From the NCBI RefSeq assembly GCF_004801405.1, contig NZ_SSOB01000025.1, positions 1-64,000 of the forward strand: DNA of 64,000 nt. The letters run 5' to 3'. Under the pieces are notes generated by a model, which searched no databases, had not been told where the DNA came from, and worked only from the letters and a program-made list of their open reading frames with translations. The translations under genes were made by a program, and so were the position numbers. The stretch is from Cohnella fermenti (GTDB taxonomy: Bacteria; Bacillota; Bacilli; Paenibacillales; Paenibacillaceae). This document shows positions 41,054-49,789 of the stretch, piece after piece (position 1 is the stretch's first letter; the number at the start of each line of letters is the position of its first letter).

Positions 41054-41083
41054 AGTATAAAGCAGGGGTATGCAAAAGCGCAA
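41054..41083 (-). promoter_or_regulatory. Promoter of the CPA2 antiporter gene
   Basis: On the minus strand TTGCGC (41083-41078), 18-base spacer, TATACT (41059-41054). Confidence 0.5.
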
Positions 41084-41160
41084 CAGCGAATGGAGAATGG
41101 GACGAATTGGCGCGAAGCGGCGGCCCCCTGAGGAGGCCAATGATCCCGCTGAACCCACCC

Positions 41161-41300
41161 GAAGTCACCAAGCCAGTCGAAGTTCCCAAACCAGTCAAAG
41201 TCACCAAGCCAGTCGAAGTTCCCAAACCAGTCAAAGTCACCAAGCCCGTCGAAGTTCCCAAATCCGTCGAACCCACCAATCCGTCGAATCCACCAAGCCA
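41161..41300 (+). repeat. 18/36-bp minisatellite
   Basis: About 7-8 tandem copies of an 18-bp unit alternate between GTCGAAGTTCCCAAACCA and GTCAAAGTCACCAAGCCA types, giving a 36-bp higher-order period. The last units decay toward CCACCAAGCC. Both strands are open across it: the plus frame would read Pro-Lys-Pro-Val-type repeats, but no ribosome site supports a gene. It lies between the antiporter promoter and repeat copy E. Confidence 0.85.
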
Positions 41301-41319
41301 GCCAGCCGCAGCCGAATTT

Positions 41320-41492
41320 TATGTGAAAAACCGCATTGGCGCTGCCCGATAACGGGTACTTTGTCCGATTATATGCGAAAAATCACATTCATCGGGGAAT
41401 TTTCGGCCCGAAGTGTCGGATATATGCGAAAAACCGCATAAAACGCCTCAATTGCCCCCTCATCCGCGCCGACGAATGTGAAAAATCGCATA
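41320..41492 (+). repeat. Phased-box repeat element, copy E (reference copy)
   Basis: Four 18-bp boxes, TATGYGAAAAAYCRCATA/T, start at 41320, 41372, 41423 and 41475, spaced 52, 51 and 52 bp. Each box has inverted arms (TATGYGA / TCRCATA) around AAAA, so all four share one orientation. The spacers are about 33-34 bp and non-identical within the copy but recur at the same place in other copies. Box 4 ends 11 bases before the stop codon of the converging butanediol dehydrogenase gene. Confidence 0.93.
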
Positions 41493-41503
41493 AAAATTGC
41501 GGC

Positions 41504-42541
41504 TTACGGAATGCGCACAAGAATTTTCGCTTGGCTCTTGTCCTTCACAAGCAGCTCGAGCCCGTCTTCGACGATCTGCTCGAGGTCGATCTGCTTCGTA
41601 ATGACCCTCTTCACGTCCAGCTTGCCGTCCGCAATGAGCGCGATAATCTCCGGGAAAATATGACGGTAAGCGAGGATGGACGCAATGCTGGCTTCCTTGG
41701 CCATCAGCTCGAGCATGTTGAGCTGTGCGGGCTGGGCGAACGCCGCGATGACCATCACCTCGCCGCCTCTCTTGACGGCGGTCAAGGCGGAAGCGATCGT
41801 CGCCTGAACGCCCGCCGCCTCATAGGCGACATGAACCCCGCCGGCGGCGACAATGACTTCGGCGGCGTTCTGCCGCAAGCTGTTGATCGGAATCGCGCCA
41901 AGCTTCTCGGCGAGCGCCAAGCGCTCGTCCGACACGTCGATCGCGTACACCTTCGAAGCGCCAGCGGACTTCGCGCCGAGAATCGTCAGCAGGCCGATCG
42001 GGCCGACGCCGAAGACGGCGGCCGAATCGCCGACCTTGAGCTTGCTCTGGCGCACGGCGTGCATCGCGACGGCGGTCGGCTCGACAAGCGCGCCTTCCTC
42101 GAAGCTGACGCTGTCCGGCAGCTTATGGACCATATACGGCTCCACGAGCACGTATTCGGCGAAGCCTCCGTCGTCGTTCAAGCCGACGAAGCCCATCTTC
42201 TCGCATTGGTTGTACAGGCCGGTCCGGCAGCTTGCGCACTTGCCGCAGTACATGATCGGCTCGATGGCCACCCGGTCTCCGGGCTGAATGCCGACGACGC
42301 CCTCGCCGACCTCAGCGACGACGCCGGAGAATTCATGGCCGAGCGTGAGCGGCGCCATCGCGCCGGACAGCGGGTGGGGAGCTCCCGTCTGCACGCCGAT
42401 GCCATGATGGTACGCGTGCAAGTCGCTGCCGCAGATGCCCGCAACCTTCACGTTGACCTTCACCTTGCCCGGCTTCGCCGCGGGAACGGCGACGTCCTCG
42501 AGGCGAACGTCCTTGATCGCATGATAAACCGCTGCTCTCAT
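41504..42541 (-). CDS. bdhA: Zinc alcohol dehydrogenase, (R,R)-2,3-butanediol dehydrogenase-like
   Basis: A 345-residue medium-chain zinc dehydrogenase. The catalytic zinc region is CGSDLHAYHHG near residue 37 and GHEFSG near residue 68. The structural zinc cysteines are CGKCASCRTGLYNQC near 99-113. The NAD-binding motif GVGPIGLL is near 179. Overall pattern, including YRHIFPEIIALI and the KDKSQAKILVR end, resembles Bacillus BdhA, which interconverts acetoin and 2,3-butanediol. It could act on threonine or sorbitol instead. It is divergent from a LysR gene, with an operator-like palindrome between. Confidence 0.82.
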   Translation of the reverse strand: MRAAVYHAIKDVRLEDVAVPAAKPGKVKVNVKVAGICGSDLHAYHHGIGVQTGAPHPLSGAMAPLTLGHEFSGVVAEVGEGVVGIQPGDRVAIEPIMYCGKCASCRTGLYNQCEKMGFVGLNDDGGFAEYVLVEPYMVHKLPDSVSFEEGALVEPTAVAMHAVRQSKLKVGDSAAVFGVGPIGLLTILGAKSAGASKVYAIDVSDERLALAEKLGAIPINSLRQNAAEVIVAAGGVHVAYEAAGVQATIASALTAVKRGGEVMVIAAFAQPAQLNMLELMAKEASIASILAYRHIFPEIIALIADGKLDVKRVITKQIDLEQIVEDGLELLVKDKSQAKILVRIP

Positions 42542-42643
42542 CTGAATTCCTCCTCAGTTCGTGGTTCGCATTGCTGTTGCTTCTCTACGATCCGATTATA
42601 CCTCTGCACTTGGATAAGCAGTAGTTAAGGTTTATAATGATCT

Positions 42644-42660
42644 CATTAGATAAGCTAATG
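42644..42660. promoter_or_regulatory. Candidate LysR operator
   Basis: CATTAG-ATAAG-CTAATG is a perfect 6-bp inverted repeat with a 5-bp spacer, close to the T-N11-A type LysR site, between the divergent dehydrogenase and LysR genes. Confidence 0.6.
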
Positions 42661-42698
42661 GCTGAGCGTGCAGCCAGCGAGAGGAGTATGGCATCCGA

Positions 42699-43607
42699 AT
42701 GAACATCGAACAACTGGAGTATATCGTCGAGATCGCGAAGACCGGTTCCTTGTCCGCGGCCGCAAGCGGGCTGCACGTAACGCAATCGGCGCTGTCGCAA
42801 GCGGTCGCCAGGCTGGAGGAGGAGCTTGGCGTGAAGATCTTCCACCGTTCGCACTCCGGAACCGAGGCGACGGAGGAGGGGAGACGTATTCTGGGGCAGG
42901 CGCTGGAGGCGCTTCGGGCCATCGGGGAGATGAAGCTGAACGCGCTGCACGACCGCAATCTGATGCAGGGGGAGCTCGATGTCGCTTCGTTCCCCGGGGT
43001 CATGTCGCTGCTGGTTCGGGCCGTATCCTCCATCAAGCTGGAGTACCCGAACCTGAAGGTGAGCGTCGAGGAGAGCGACTCCATGTCGATTCTCGAGGAT
43101 ATCCGTTCCGGCCGGATCGGCCTCGGGCTGATCGCCCTGTACGCCAAGGACGTCGAGAGGCTGGACGGACTCGCCTTCGAGCCGATCACCGAAGGCAAGC
43201 TCGTCGTCTGCGCCAACAAGCGATCCCCGATTGCGCAAGCGGCATCCGTCCATCCGAAGGAGCTGTTGAAGTACGATCTCGTCCTGTACAGGGACAGCTT
43301 CCTCGAGGACTTCCGCTCGGATTACCGCGCGACGTACGGGGACCTGTCGGTGCTCTTCTCGACGAACAACGGGGAAGCGGTCCAGGCCGCCCTGCACGAG
43401 AACTTCGCGATTACGATCGGGCATGACTTCTCCTTCTACGGCAATCGGAGCTGGCTCGGGGAGCAGTACGCGATGGTCGAACTCGCCCCTTACGCCCAGC
43501 GCGCGATGCAGATCGGTTGGGTCAAGTCGGGGGCCAAGCAGGTATCGTCGCTGTACCGGCTGTGCATCGCCCGCTTCCGCCACGAGTTCGACCGGCATCG
43601 AATATAA
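42699..43607 (+). CDS. LysR-family transcriptional regulator
   Basis: A 302-residue LysR regulator. The winged helix-turn-helix occupies residues 1-60 (LEYIVEIAKTGSLSAAASGL, then HVTQSALSQAVARLEEELG). The C-terminal effector domain has the usual two-lobe pattern, starting near residue 90 with GELDVASFPGVMSLL. GAGGAG is 12 bases before ATG 42699. Its divergence from the butanediol dehydrogenase gene and the palindrome in the 157-bp gap suggest it controls that gene, as AlsR controls acetoin genes (inference). Confidence 0.93.
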   Translation: MNIEQLEYIVEIAKTGSLSAAASGLHVTQSALSQAVARLEEELGVKIFHRSHSGTEATEEGRRILGQALEALRAIGEMKLNALHDRNLMQGELDVASFPGVMSLLVRAVSSIKLEYPNLKVSVEESDSMSILEDIRSGRIGLGLIALYAKDVERLDGLAFEPITEGKLVVCANKRSPIAQAASVHPKELLKYDLVLYRDSFLEDFRSDYRATYGDLSVLFSTNNGEAVQAALHENFAITIGHDFSFYGNRSWLGEQYAMVELAPYAQRAMQIGWVKSGAKQVSSLYRLCIARFRHEFDRHRI

Positions 43608-43795
43608 GCATGACGGAGAACCTGGTTGCGCAGATGCACAAGCAGATGAACCGAGGCGTTACGTAACGGTTTTCCTCATTGGAGTAGCTTCCGTCATCGT
43701 CCGTTCACATTCATGCCACATGGACAAGCTACGATGACAGGATAGGGTGACAGGATACAAACAGCAGGACATGAATCGGGAAGAGGAGCGGGAAA

Positions 43796-44479
43796 ATGAC
43801 GACGGTTATGGTGGTGGACGACGAGGGGCATATCCGGGAGCTCGTGCGGCTGTACCTGGAGGACGAAGGGATGGAGGTGGTCGAGCAGTCGGACGGGGAA
43901 GCCGCGTGGGCGCACATGATGAGGCAGGCGGTCGACCTCGTTGTGCTCGACGTGATGATGCCGCGGCTGGACGGCTGGGAGCTGTGCCGCCGAATTCGCG
44001 AGACGGGCGATGTGCCGATTCTGATGATTACGGCGAAGGGCGAGCCGACCGACCGGATCAAGGGCTTCCGGCTCGGAACGGACGATTACCTCGTCAAGCC
44101 GTTCGACCCGGTGGAGATGGTGCTGCGCGTGAAGGCGCTGCTGAAGCGCTACAAGATCGCCACGTCGCAGACGATCCGGCTCGGGGACGTTCTTCTGGAC
44201 AAGAAGAGCTACCTGGTGGAGCTTGGCTCGGACAGGCAGGCGGCGACGCTCCCGATGAAGGAATTCGAGCTGCTCTACACGCTCGCGAGCTATCCGGGGC
44301 AGTTGTTCACGCGGGATATGCTCATTCGGCGAATCTGGGGAATGGACTACGACGGGGACGAGAGGACGGTCGATACGCATATCAAGCGGCTGCGGGAGAA
44401 GTTCGCTGGTCATGCCGGAGCCTTCCGGATCGTGACGCTGCGCGGGCTCGGCTACCGTCTGGAGCTCGCCGATGATTAA
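43796..44479 (+). CDS. OmpR-family response regulator
   Basis: A 227-residue two-component regulator. The receiver domain (residues 1-115) has the acidic pair near residues 8-9, the phospho-acceptor Asp in VVLDVMMPRLDG near residue 52, and ILMITAKGE and DDYLVKPF with the conserved Lys. The C-terminal winged helix (residues about 130-225) ends in DERTVDTHIKRLREKF and TLRGLGYRLE. The gene overlaps the histidine kinase gene by 8 bases and is followed by an RND exporter gene, so control of that exporter is likely (inference). Confidence 0.95.
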   Translation: MTTVMVVDDEGHIRELVRLYLEDEGMEVVEQSDGEAAWAHMMRQAVDLVVLDVMMPRLDGWELCRRIRETGDVPILMITAKGEPTDRIKGFRLGTDDYLVKPFDPVEMVLRVKALLKRYKIATSQTIRLGDVLLDKKSYLVELGSDRQAATLPMKEFELLYTLASYPGQLFTRDMLIRRIWGMDYDGDERTVDTHIKRLREKFAGHAGAFRIVTLRGLGYRLELADD

Positions 44480-45857
44480 GCGGCTGATGAAGTCGTTGTA
44501 CGCGCGGGTTGTGTTCATCTTCCTCGGCGCGGTTATCGTCAGTCTGTTCCTGTCGCTGCTCGTCATCACCCGGCTGTTCGAGAGCAAGGCGGTCGGCTAC
44601 ATTCAGGACGAGACGATCAAGACCGGCCAGGAGATCATCGCGTCCTACATCGAAGCTTACCCGCAGCATTCCGGGGTGCTGGCGCGGGGCATCTCGGTCA
44701 CATCGACGAACGCGGTCAACTTCTACGGGCCGGACGGCAAGCTCCGCCACGGGGATTCGGTGACGGCCAGGAAGCTGATCGAGCTGGACCCCGAGGCCGT
44801 CGATGCGGTGCTTGCCGGCGGCGTATACCGGAGCAACGGCTTCGGGCCGCACGGCCTGGTGGTCGGCTTGCCCTTCGAGATCGACGGCCAGCCCTACGCG
44901 GTGTTCCTCAGTCCGACGATTGGTCCGTTCATGGGGCTGATCCTGCGTTTTTTCCAATTCGAGCTCTTGTTCTCGCTGCTGTTCGGAAGCATTCTGATTC
45001 TGCTCGCGGCGCAGTACATCGTCAAGCCGCTCAAGAAGCTGAACGCGGCGACCCGGCGCATGAGCAAGGGCGACTTCGCGTTCGAACTGCGCTCAAGGCG
45101 CCAGGACGAGATCGGGCAGTTGACGCGAAGCTTCAACTCGATGGCGAAGGAGCTCGGCACACTCGAGCAAATCCGCCAGCGGTTCGTCTCCAACGTCTCG
45201 CACGAGATTCAATCCCCGCTCACGTCGATCAAGGGGTTCACGAAGGCGCTGCGGCATAAGAAGATGGACGAAGAGGCCCGGATGAGGCTGCTCGCGATCA
45301 TCGAGGACGAGACGGAGCGGCTGTCGCGCCTCGGCGAAGACCTGCTGCAGCTCTCTTCCTTGGAGTACGAGCATCTGAAGCTGAATACGGGCACGTATCG
45401 GCTGGACGAACAGCTTCGCAAGGCCGTGATCTCGCTGGAGCCGCAGTGGGCGCCGAAGCGGCTTCGCCTTGAGCTGGAGCTGGATGAATTCGAGCTGTAC
45501 GCGGACGAGGACCGAATTTACCGGCTGTGGATCAATCTGCTCGGCAACGCGATCAAGTTCACGGAGCCGGAAGGGACGATTCGGTTGACGGCCGTCCGGG
45601 AAGGGGAGGCTGCGGTCGTGAAGGTTGTCGATTCCGGCATCGGCATGACGGAGGACGAGCGCGGGTCCATCTTCGAGCCGTTCTACAAGGCCGACCCCTC
45701 GCGCACGCGGGCCGCGGGCGGCAACGGAATCGGCCTGTCGATCGTGAAGCGGATCGTCGAGCTTCATCGGGGCGACATCGCGGCGGAGAGCGCGCCGGGG
45801 GAAGGAACGACGTTCACGGTAACGCTCCCTCTGTCGCAGCCGCCGGCCAATCTGTAA
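44472..45857 (+). CDS. HAMP-domain sensor histidine kinase
   Basis: A 461-residue kinase. Two membrane segments (residues about 10-32 and 160-182) bracket an extracellular domain of about 130 residues. A HAMP linker follows, then the H box SHEIQSPLTSIKGF near residue 243 (Gln replaces the usual Leu or Arg after HEI), N box NLLGNAIKFTEPEG near 355, and G boxes DSGIGM and GNGIGLSIVKRI. It phosphorylates the regulator encoded just upstream. The signal is unknown; envelope stress or antimicrobial agents are usual for kinases beside RND exporters. Confidence 0.94.
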   Translation: MIKRLMKSLYARVVFIFLGAVIVSLFLSLLVITRLFESKAVGYIQDETIKTGQEIIASYIEAYPQHSGVLARGISVTSTNAVNFYGPDGKLRHGDSVTARKLIELDPEAVDAVLAGGVYRSNGFGPHGLVVGLPFEIDGQPYAVFLSPTIGPFMGLILRFFQFELLFSLLFGSILILLAAQYIVKPLKKLNAATRRMSKGDFAFELRSRRQDEIGQLTRSFNSMAKELGTLEQIRQRFVSNVSHEIQSPLTSIKGFTKALRHKKMDEEARMRLLAIIEDETERLSRLGEDLLQLSSLEYEHLKLNTGTYRLDEQLRKAVISLEPQWAPKRLRLELELDEFELYADEDRIYRLWINLLGNAIKFTEPEGTIRLTAVREGEAAVVKVVDSGIGMTEDERGSIFEPFYKADPSRTRAAGGNGIGLSIVKRIVELHRGDIAAESAPGEGTTFTVTLPLSQPPANL

Positions 45858-45925
45858 CGGTCGCTTCACATAGGCGACAAATTCGTTCGCTATACTCCTC
45901 TTCATAACAGAGAGGAGAGAAATTC

Positions 45926-48900
45926 ATGAGTCTACTTAGCAGATTAAGCTTAAAGAATGGGGTGGCCGTCGTCATCCTCTGTATCCTGGTTCTCGGATAC
46001 GGATTCTATTCGACCACACAGATCAAGCAGCAGACGTTCCCCGACATCGAGCTTCCGGCCGTCTTTATCCAGGCGATCCAGCCCGGCTCTTCGTCCGAGG
46101 AGATCGAGGAGGGCGTGACGGGGCCGATCGAGGATGCGCTGAAGAGCTTCAAGGGCTACGATTCCCTGACGAGCACGACGGCGGACAACGGAGCCAGCAT
46201 CTTCATCCAGTTCCCGTTCGGCACCGATATGGAGCAGAAGGCGGCGGACGTCGAGACCGCCTTGGCCAAGCTGGCGCTGCCGGACGGCGCGAGCGTATCC
46301 GTTCAGCGGCTGTCCGCCGGATCGGCGCCGGTGTATCAGACGGCGGTGTTCTCCGACGGCGACGAGGCCGCAGCCGAAGCGCTGGCGGACAAGCTGGCGA
46401 CGGAGGTCGTGCCCAAGCTGCAGAAGCTGAGCGGGGTCAGCTCGGTCAGCCTGGACGGGACGAATACGGAGAAGCTGAACATCGTCGTCGACAAGGACAA
46501 GGCGAGCCAGGCGGGCGTTACGCTCGGCGCCATCCAATCGGCGCTGCAATCGCTGACCTATGCGCTCCCGCTCGGGAACGTGAGCCAGGAGGAGACGACG
46601 ATCCCGGTGCGGCTTGTCGGCAGCATCGATTCCCTTAAGCAGATCGAGAACCTGGCAGTCGGCGGCTCGCCCGCCGGAGGGAAGATCAAGCTCGCGGACA
46701 TCGCGACGATCGAGACGGTTCGCTCGCAGGACACGATCGCCCGCTACAATGGACAGGCCAGCTACGTCATCGGCGTCGTGAAGAACCAGGACGCGAACAC
46801 GGCGGACGTCGCGAACGAAGTGAAGGACGTGCTGGAGGAGTATCAAGCGAAGGGAGAGCTTGAGCTTCACGTCATCGAGGATCAAGGCGCAGCGATTGAA
46901 GAGTCGATCTCCTCGCTCGTTCGCGAAGGGCTGTTCGGCGCCTTGTTCTGCGTCATCATCATTTTCTTGTTCCTGCGGAACATCCGGGCGACGCTGATCT
47001 CGATTCTGTCGCTGCCGATCTCGATCTTCGCGACGATAGCGGTCATGAACCAGATGGGGTACACCCTCAACATCATGACGCTCGGCGGCATCGCCGTCTC
47101 CATCGGCCGAATCGTCGACGACAGCATCGTCGTTATCGAGAATATTTTCCGCTGGCGGCAGGAGAAGGGGAACGAGGTCAAGGGCAAGGAGCTGGCCTAT
47201 CGGGCAACGAAGGAAGTGATCGGGGCCGTCGCTTCCTCGACGATTGCGACCGTTGTCGTCTTCCTTCCGCTGGCCTTCGTGAGCGGAGTGATCGGGGAGT
47301 TCTTCCGTCCGTTCTCGATTGCCGTCGTCGTCTCGATTCTGTCCTCGCTGCTCGTCGCCGTCATGCTTATTCCGGTGCTCGGGGCGAAGTTCTTCCGGAA
47401 CGTCAAGCCGCACAAGGAGGGGCAGGGAGCGCTCGCCCGCGTCTACGAGAGAATCATTCGCGGGGCTTTGCGCCGCAAGGCGCTTGTGTTCAGCCTGTCG
47501 GTCGTGCTGCTGATCGGCTCGCTCTGCACGATTCCGGCGCTCGGCGTCGCGTTCCTGCCGGCCGACACGGTGCCGACGGCATCCATCGAGGTGTCGCTGC
47601 CGACGAAGAGCTCGCAGGAGCAGACAAACCAGGTCGCGGTCAAGGTCGAGGAGTACGTCAGCAAGCTGGACGGAATGGACAACTACCAGCTCAGCATCGG
47701 CGGCGGCTCCGGCAACCCGTTCGGAGGAGGCGTCGCGCAGAACAATAAAGCGACGGTGACGGTTCAATTCTCCAGCGACAAGGACGCTGCGAAGAGCGTG
47801 GAGCAAGCGAATGCCGAGCTTCCGGCGCTTGTCGCCGCCGAGGTCGAAGGCGCGACCGTCACGGTCAAGGAAGGCGAGCAGCAAGGCTTGCCGGACGGCA
47901 GCGGCATCGACGTCACGCTGTATTCCGCGAACGCGGAGCACCTGGCGCAGGCGGCCAAGCAGGTCGAGCAACTGCTCTTGGCCCAAGCCGATCTCAAGGA
48001 CACGAGCAACAACATGAACGATGTGTCCCCGAAGTGGGTGCTGTCGCTTAATCAGAAGGGAATCGATTCCGGCGTCAATGCCATGGCCGTCATGCAAGCC
48101 GTGAACGAGCAATTGAAGCCGCTGGGCGCCGGCACGTACTCGCTTGAAGGCAAGGAACGCGACGTGACGATCTCTTACGACCGTCAGGTCGCCTCGCGGG
48201 AAGAGCTGGAGAGCATCGCGATTCCGACCGCCGCCGGACCCGTGGCGCTGAGGGACATCGCCACCGTCGACGTCCAGAACGCGCTGGCGACGATCAATCA
48301 CGACGACGGCAAGCTGTATGCGGAAGTGAGCGCAAGCATCAAGGACGGCGCCGACACGGCTTCGGTCACGAATCGCGTACAGGACGACGTTCGCAGCCTG
48401 GCCTTGCCGTCCGACGTGGAGATCAGCTTCGGCGGCGGCCTGGCGATGATCACCGAAGGCTTCACCAGCATCGGCATCGCGATGGCCATCGCGGTCGGGC
48501 TCGTGTTCCTCGTCATGAGCATGACGTTCGGCGGGATGACCACGCCGCTGATCATTCTGTCGTCGCTCGTGTTTATCCCGGTCGGCTCGCTCACCGGGCT
48601 GCTCCTGACCGGACAAGCGCTGTCGATGAGCGCGATGATCGGCATGCTGATGCTCGTCGGCATCGTCGTCACGAACGCCGTCGTGCTGCTCGACCGCGTC
48701 GAGAAGAACCGCAAGAGCGGCATGGCGCTGACCGATGCGATTATCGAAGCGTCGACGACGCGGCTGAGACCGATCCTCATGACGGCGTTCGCCACGATGC
48801 TGGCGCTCCTGCCGCTCGCGCTGTCGGGCTCCTCGACCAGCCTGATCTCCGGAGGTCTCGCCATCACCGTTATCGGCGGCTTGTTCACCTCGACGCTGCT

Positions 48901-48976
48901 GACGCTGATCGTTGTCCCGGTCATCTACGAGATGGCCTGGAGGAAGCGCAAGGAGCGCGAGGCGGAGAGCTTCTAG
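45926..48976 (+). CDS. RND-family efflux transporter (SwrC/AcrB-like)
   Basis: A 1016-residue RND (hydrophobe/amphiphile efflux) protein. One N-terminal membrane span is followed by a large extracytoplasmic loop, six spans, a second loop, and five more spans. GGIAVSIGRIVDDSIVVIENIFRW near residue 390 carries the proton-relay Asp pair region, and MLMLVGIVVTNAVVLLDRVEKN near 910 is its second-half counterpart. In Gram-positives SwrC/YerP exports surfactin and other amphiphiles. AGAGAGGAG precedes ATG 45926. It is the last gene of the two-component cluster, with 68 bp before it that contain a GTCGC/GCGAC inverted repeat. Confidence 0.93.
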   Translation: MSLLSRLSLKNGVAVVILCILVLGYGFYSTTQIKQQTFPDIELPAVFIQAIQPGSSSEEIEEGVTGPIEDALKSFKGYDSLTSTTADNGASIFIQFPFGTDMEQKAADVETALAKLALPDGASVSVQRLSAGSAPVYQTAVFSDGDEAAAEALADKLATEVVPKLQKLSGVSSVSLDGTNTEKLNIVVDKDKASQAGVTLGAIQSALQSLTYALPLGNVSQEETTIPVRLVGSIDSLKQIENLAVGGSPAGGKIKLADIATIETVRSQDTIARYNGQASYVIGVVKNQDANTADVANEVKDVLEEYQAKGELELHVIEDQGAAIEESISSLVREGLFGALFCVIIIFLFLRNIRATLISILSLPISIFATIAVMNQMGYTLNIMTLGGIAVSIGRIVDDSIVVIENIFRWRQEKGNEVKGKELAYRATKEVIGAVASSTIATVVVFLPLAFVSGVIGEFFRPFSIAVVVSILSSLLVAVMLIPVLGAKFFRNVKPHKEGQGALARVYERIIRGALRRKALVFSLSVVLLIGSLCTIPALGVAFLPADTVPTASIEVSLPTKSSQEQTNQVAVKVEEYVSKLDGMDNYQLSIGGGSGNPFGGGVAQNNKATVTVQFSSDKDAAKSVEQANAELPALVAAEVEGATVTVKEGEQQGLPDGSGIDVTLYSANAEHLAQAAKQVEQLLLAQADLKDTSNNMNDVSPKWVLSLNQKGIDSGVNAMAVMQAVNEQLKPLGAGTYSLEGKERDVTISYDRQVASREELESIAIPTAAGPVALRDIATVDVQNALATINHDDGKLYAEVSASIKDGADTASVTNRVQDDVRSLALPSDVEISFGGGLAMITEGFTSIGIAMAIAVGLVFLVMSMTFGGMTTPLIILSSLVFIPVGSLTGLLLTGQALSMSAMIGMLMLVGIVVTNAVVLLDRVEKNRKSGMALTDAIIEASTTRLRPILMTAFATMLALLPLALSGSSTSLISGGLAITVIGGLFTSTLLTLIVVPVIYEMAWRKRKEREAESF

Positions 48977-49013
48977 GCGAATCGGGCTCACGGATACAAG
49001 CGCATTCGAATAT

Positions 49014-49040
49014 AACGGCCGCTCGCAGAGCGGCCGTTCT
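49014..49040 (+). terminator. Terminator of the RND exporter gene
   Basis: AACGGCCGCTC and AGCGGCCGTT pair around GCAG, followed by CTT. It lies 37 bases after the stop codon. The T-tract is short. Confidence 0.75.
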
Positions 49041-49117
49041 TGGCGTCCGCCCGATCCTGGCCCGATGACCTTGGAGATTGGAGATGATGCCGAGGCGATT
49101 GGAGATATTGCCGCTTT

Positions 49118-49290
49118 TATATGAATTTTCGCATTCGTCGGCTTGAATTGGCGGCAATCGCGGCTTTTTATGCGGTTTTTCGCATATATGCGGCAAGTCG
49201 AGCCGGAAATTCCTCCCACGAATGCGATTTTTCGCATATAATCGTCCGAACGCCCCGGTATCGAGCTGCGCCAATGCGATTTTTCGCATA
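49118..49290 (-). repeat. Phased-box repeat element, copy F
   Basis: Boxes start (plus coordinates) at 49118, 49169, 49221 and 49273, spaced 51, 52 and 52 bp, minus orientation, box 4 at 49118. The box2-box3 spacer, CGTGGGAGGAATTTCC, matches the sequence that follows the intron in copy A. It sits between converging genes. Confidence 0.92.
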
Positions 49291-49379
49291 AATTCCTGTC
49301 AGTCGTCGGCATCGTTGTCATCGCCGTCTTCCTTCGTATACAAAACAACGACGCCGACTCGTGGTCGACGCCGTTGCCG

Positions 49380-49670
49380 TTATTCGGGGATCGAGATGGA
49401 GAAGGAGCCGGTGACGGTGGCCGAGCTTAGGTTCAGAATGCCGATCGTCTGAATCCGGTCGATGCTGACCCCGTATTCGAGACCGCCCTGAACGGTCAGC
49501 TCGAAGGGGGGAAGCCCGTCGTACCTTGTAATGACGAGGCGCGCGGGTCCGGTCAGGCTGTCGACGCTCATCGTCACGAGCCCGGCCGTTCCGGACGGAT
49601 CGACGGCGGAATAATAGCCTTGTCCGACGCCCGCATCCTGCGAATAGAAGGTAAAAAATCCGATTGACAC
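49380..49670 (-). CDS. Small beta-rich hypothetical protein
   Basis: A 96-residue protein rich in Gly, Ser, Thr and Val, with no Cys or Lys. Alternating hydrophobic residues suggest a small beta-sandwich (ARLVITRYDGLPPFELTVQ, then SATVTGSFSISIPE). The general strand pattern recalls small spore-surface or appendage subunits, but the cysteines those need are absent, so no family is assigned. A weak ribosome site precedes ATG 49670. It is convergent with the RND gene across repeat copy F. Confidence 0.55.
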   Translation of the reverse strand: MSIGFFTFYSQDAGVGQGYYSAVDPSGTAGLVTMSVDSLTGPARLVITRYDGLPPFELTVQGGLEYGVSIDRIQTIGILNLSSATVTGSFSISIPE

Positions 49671-49789
49671 GGCTGTCCACTTCCTTTTTTTTAACCAGTA
49701 GATGTAAGGAAGTGCGCCGGAGGAACGGCTATATCCCCGCGGCTAATGATCCGCTCCGCTCTTCATACCGCGTGCCCCGCCGCGTGCGT

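Noticed and set aside
41046..41352. Pro-Lys-Val repeat protein encoded by the minisatellite
   Set aside because: Both strands are open, as expected of an 18-bp repeat, no ribosome site exists, and the frame runs into repeat copy E.
43655..43675. CGTTACGTAACG palindrome after the LysR gene as a terminator
   Set aside because: Only a 12-bp palindrome with no loop and a short T-run; too weak to call.
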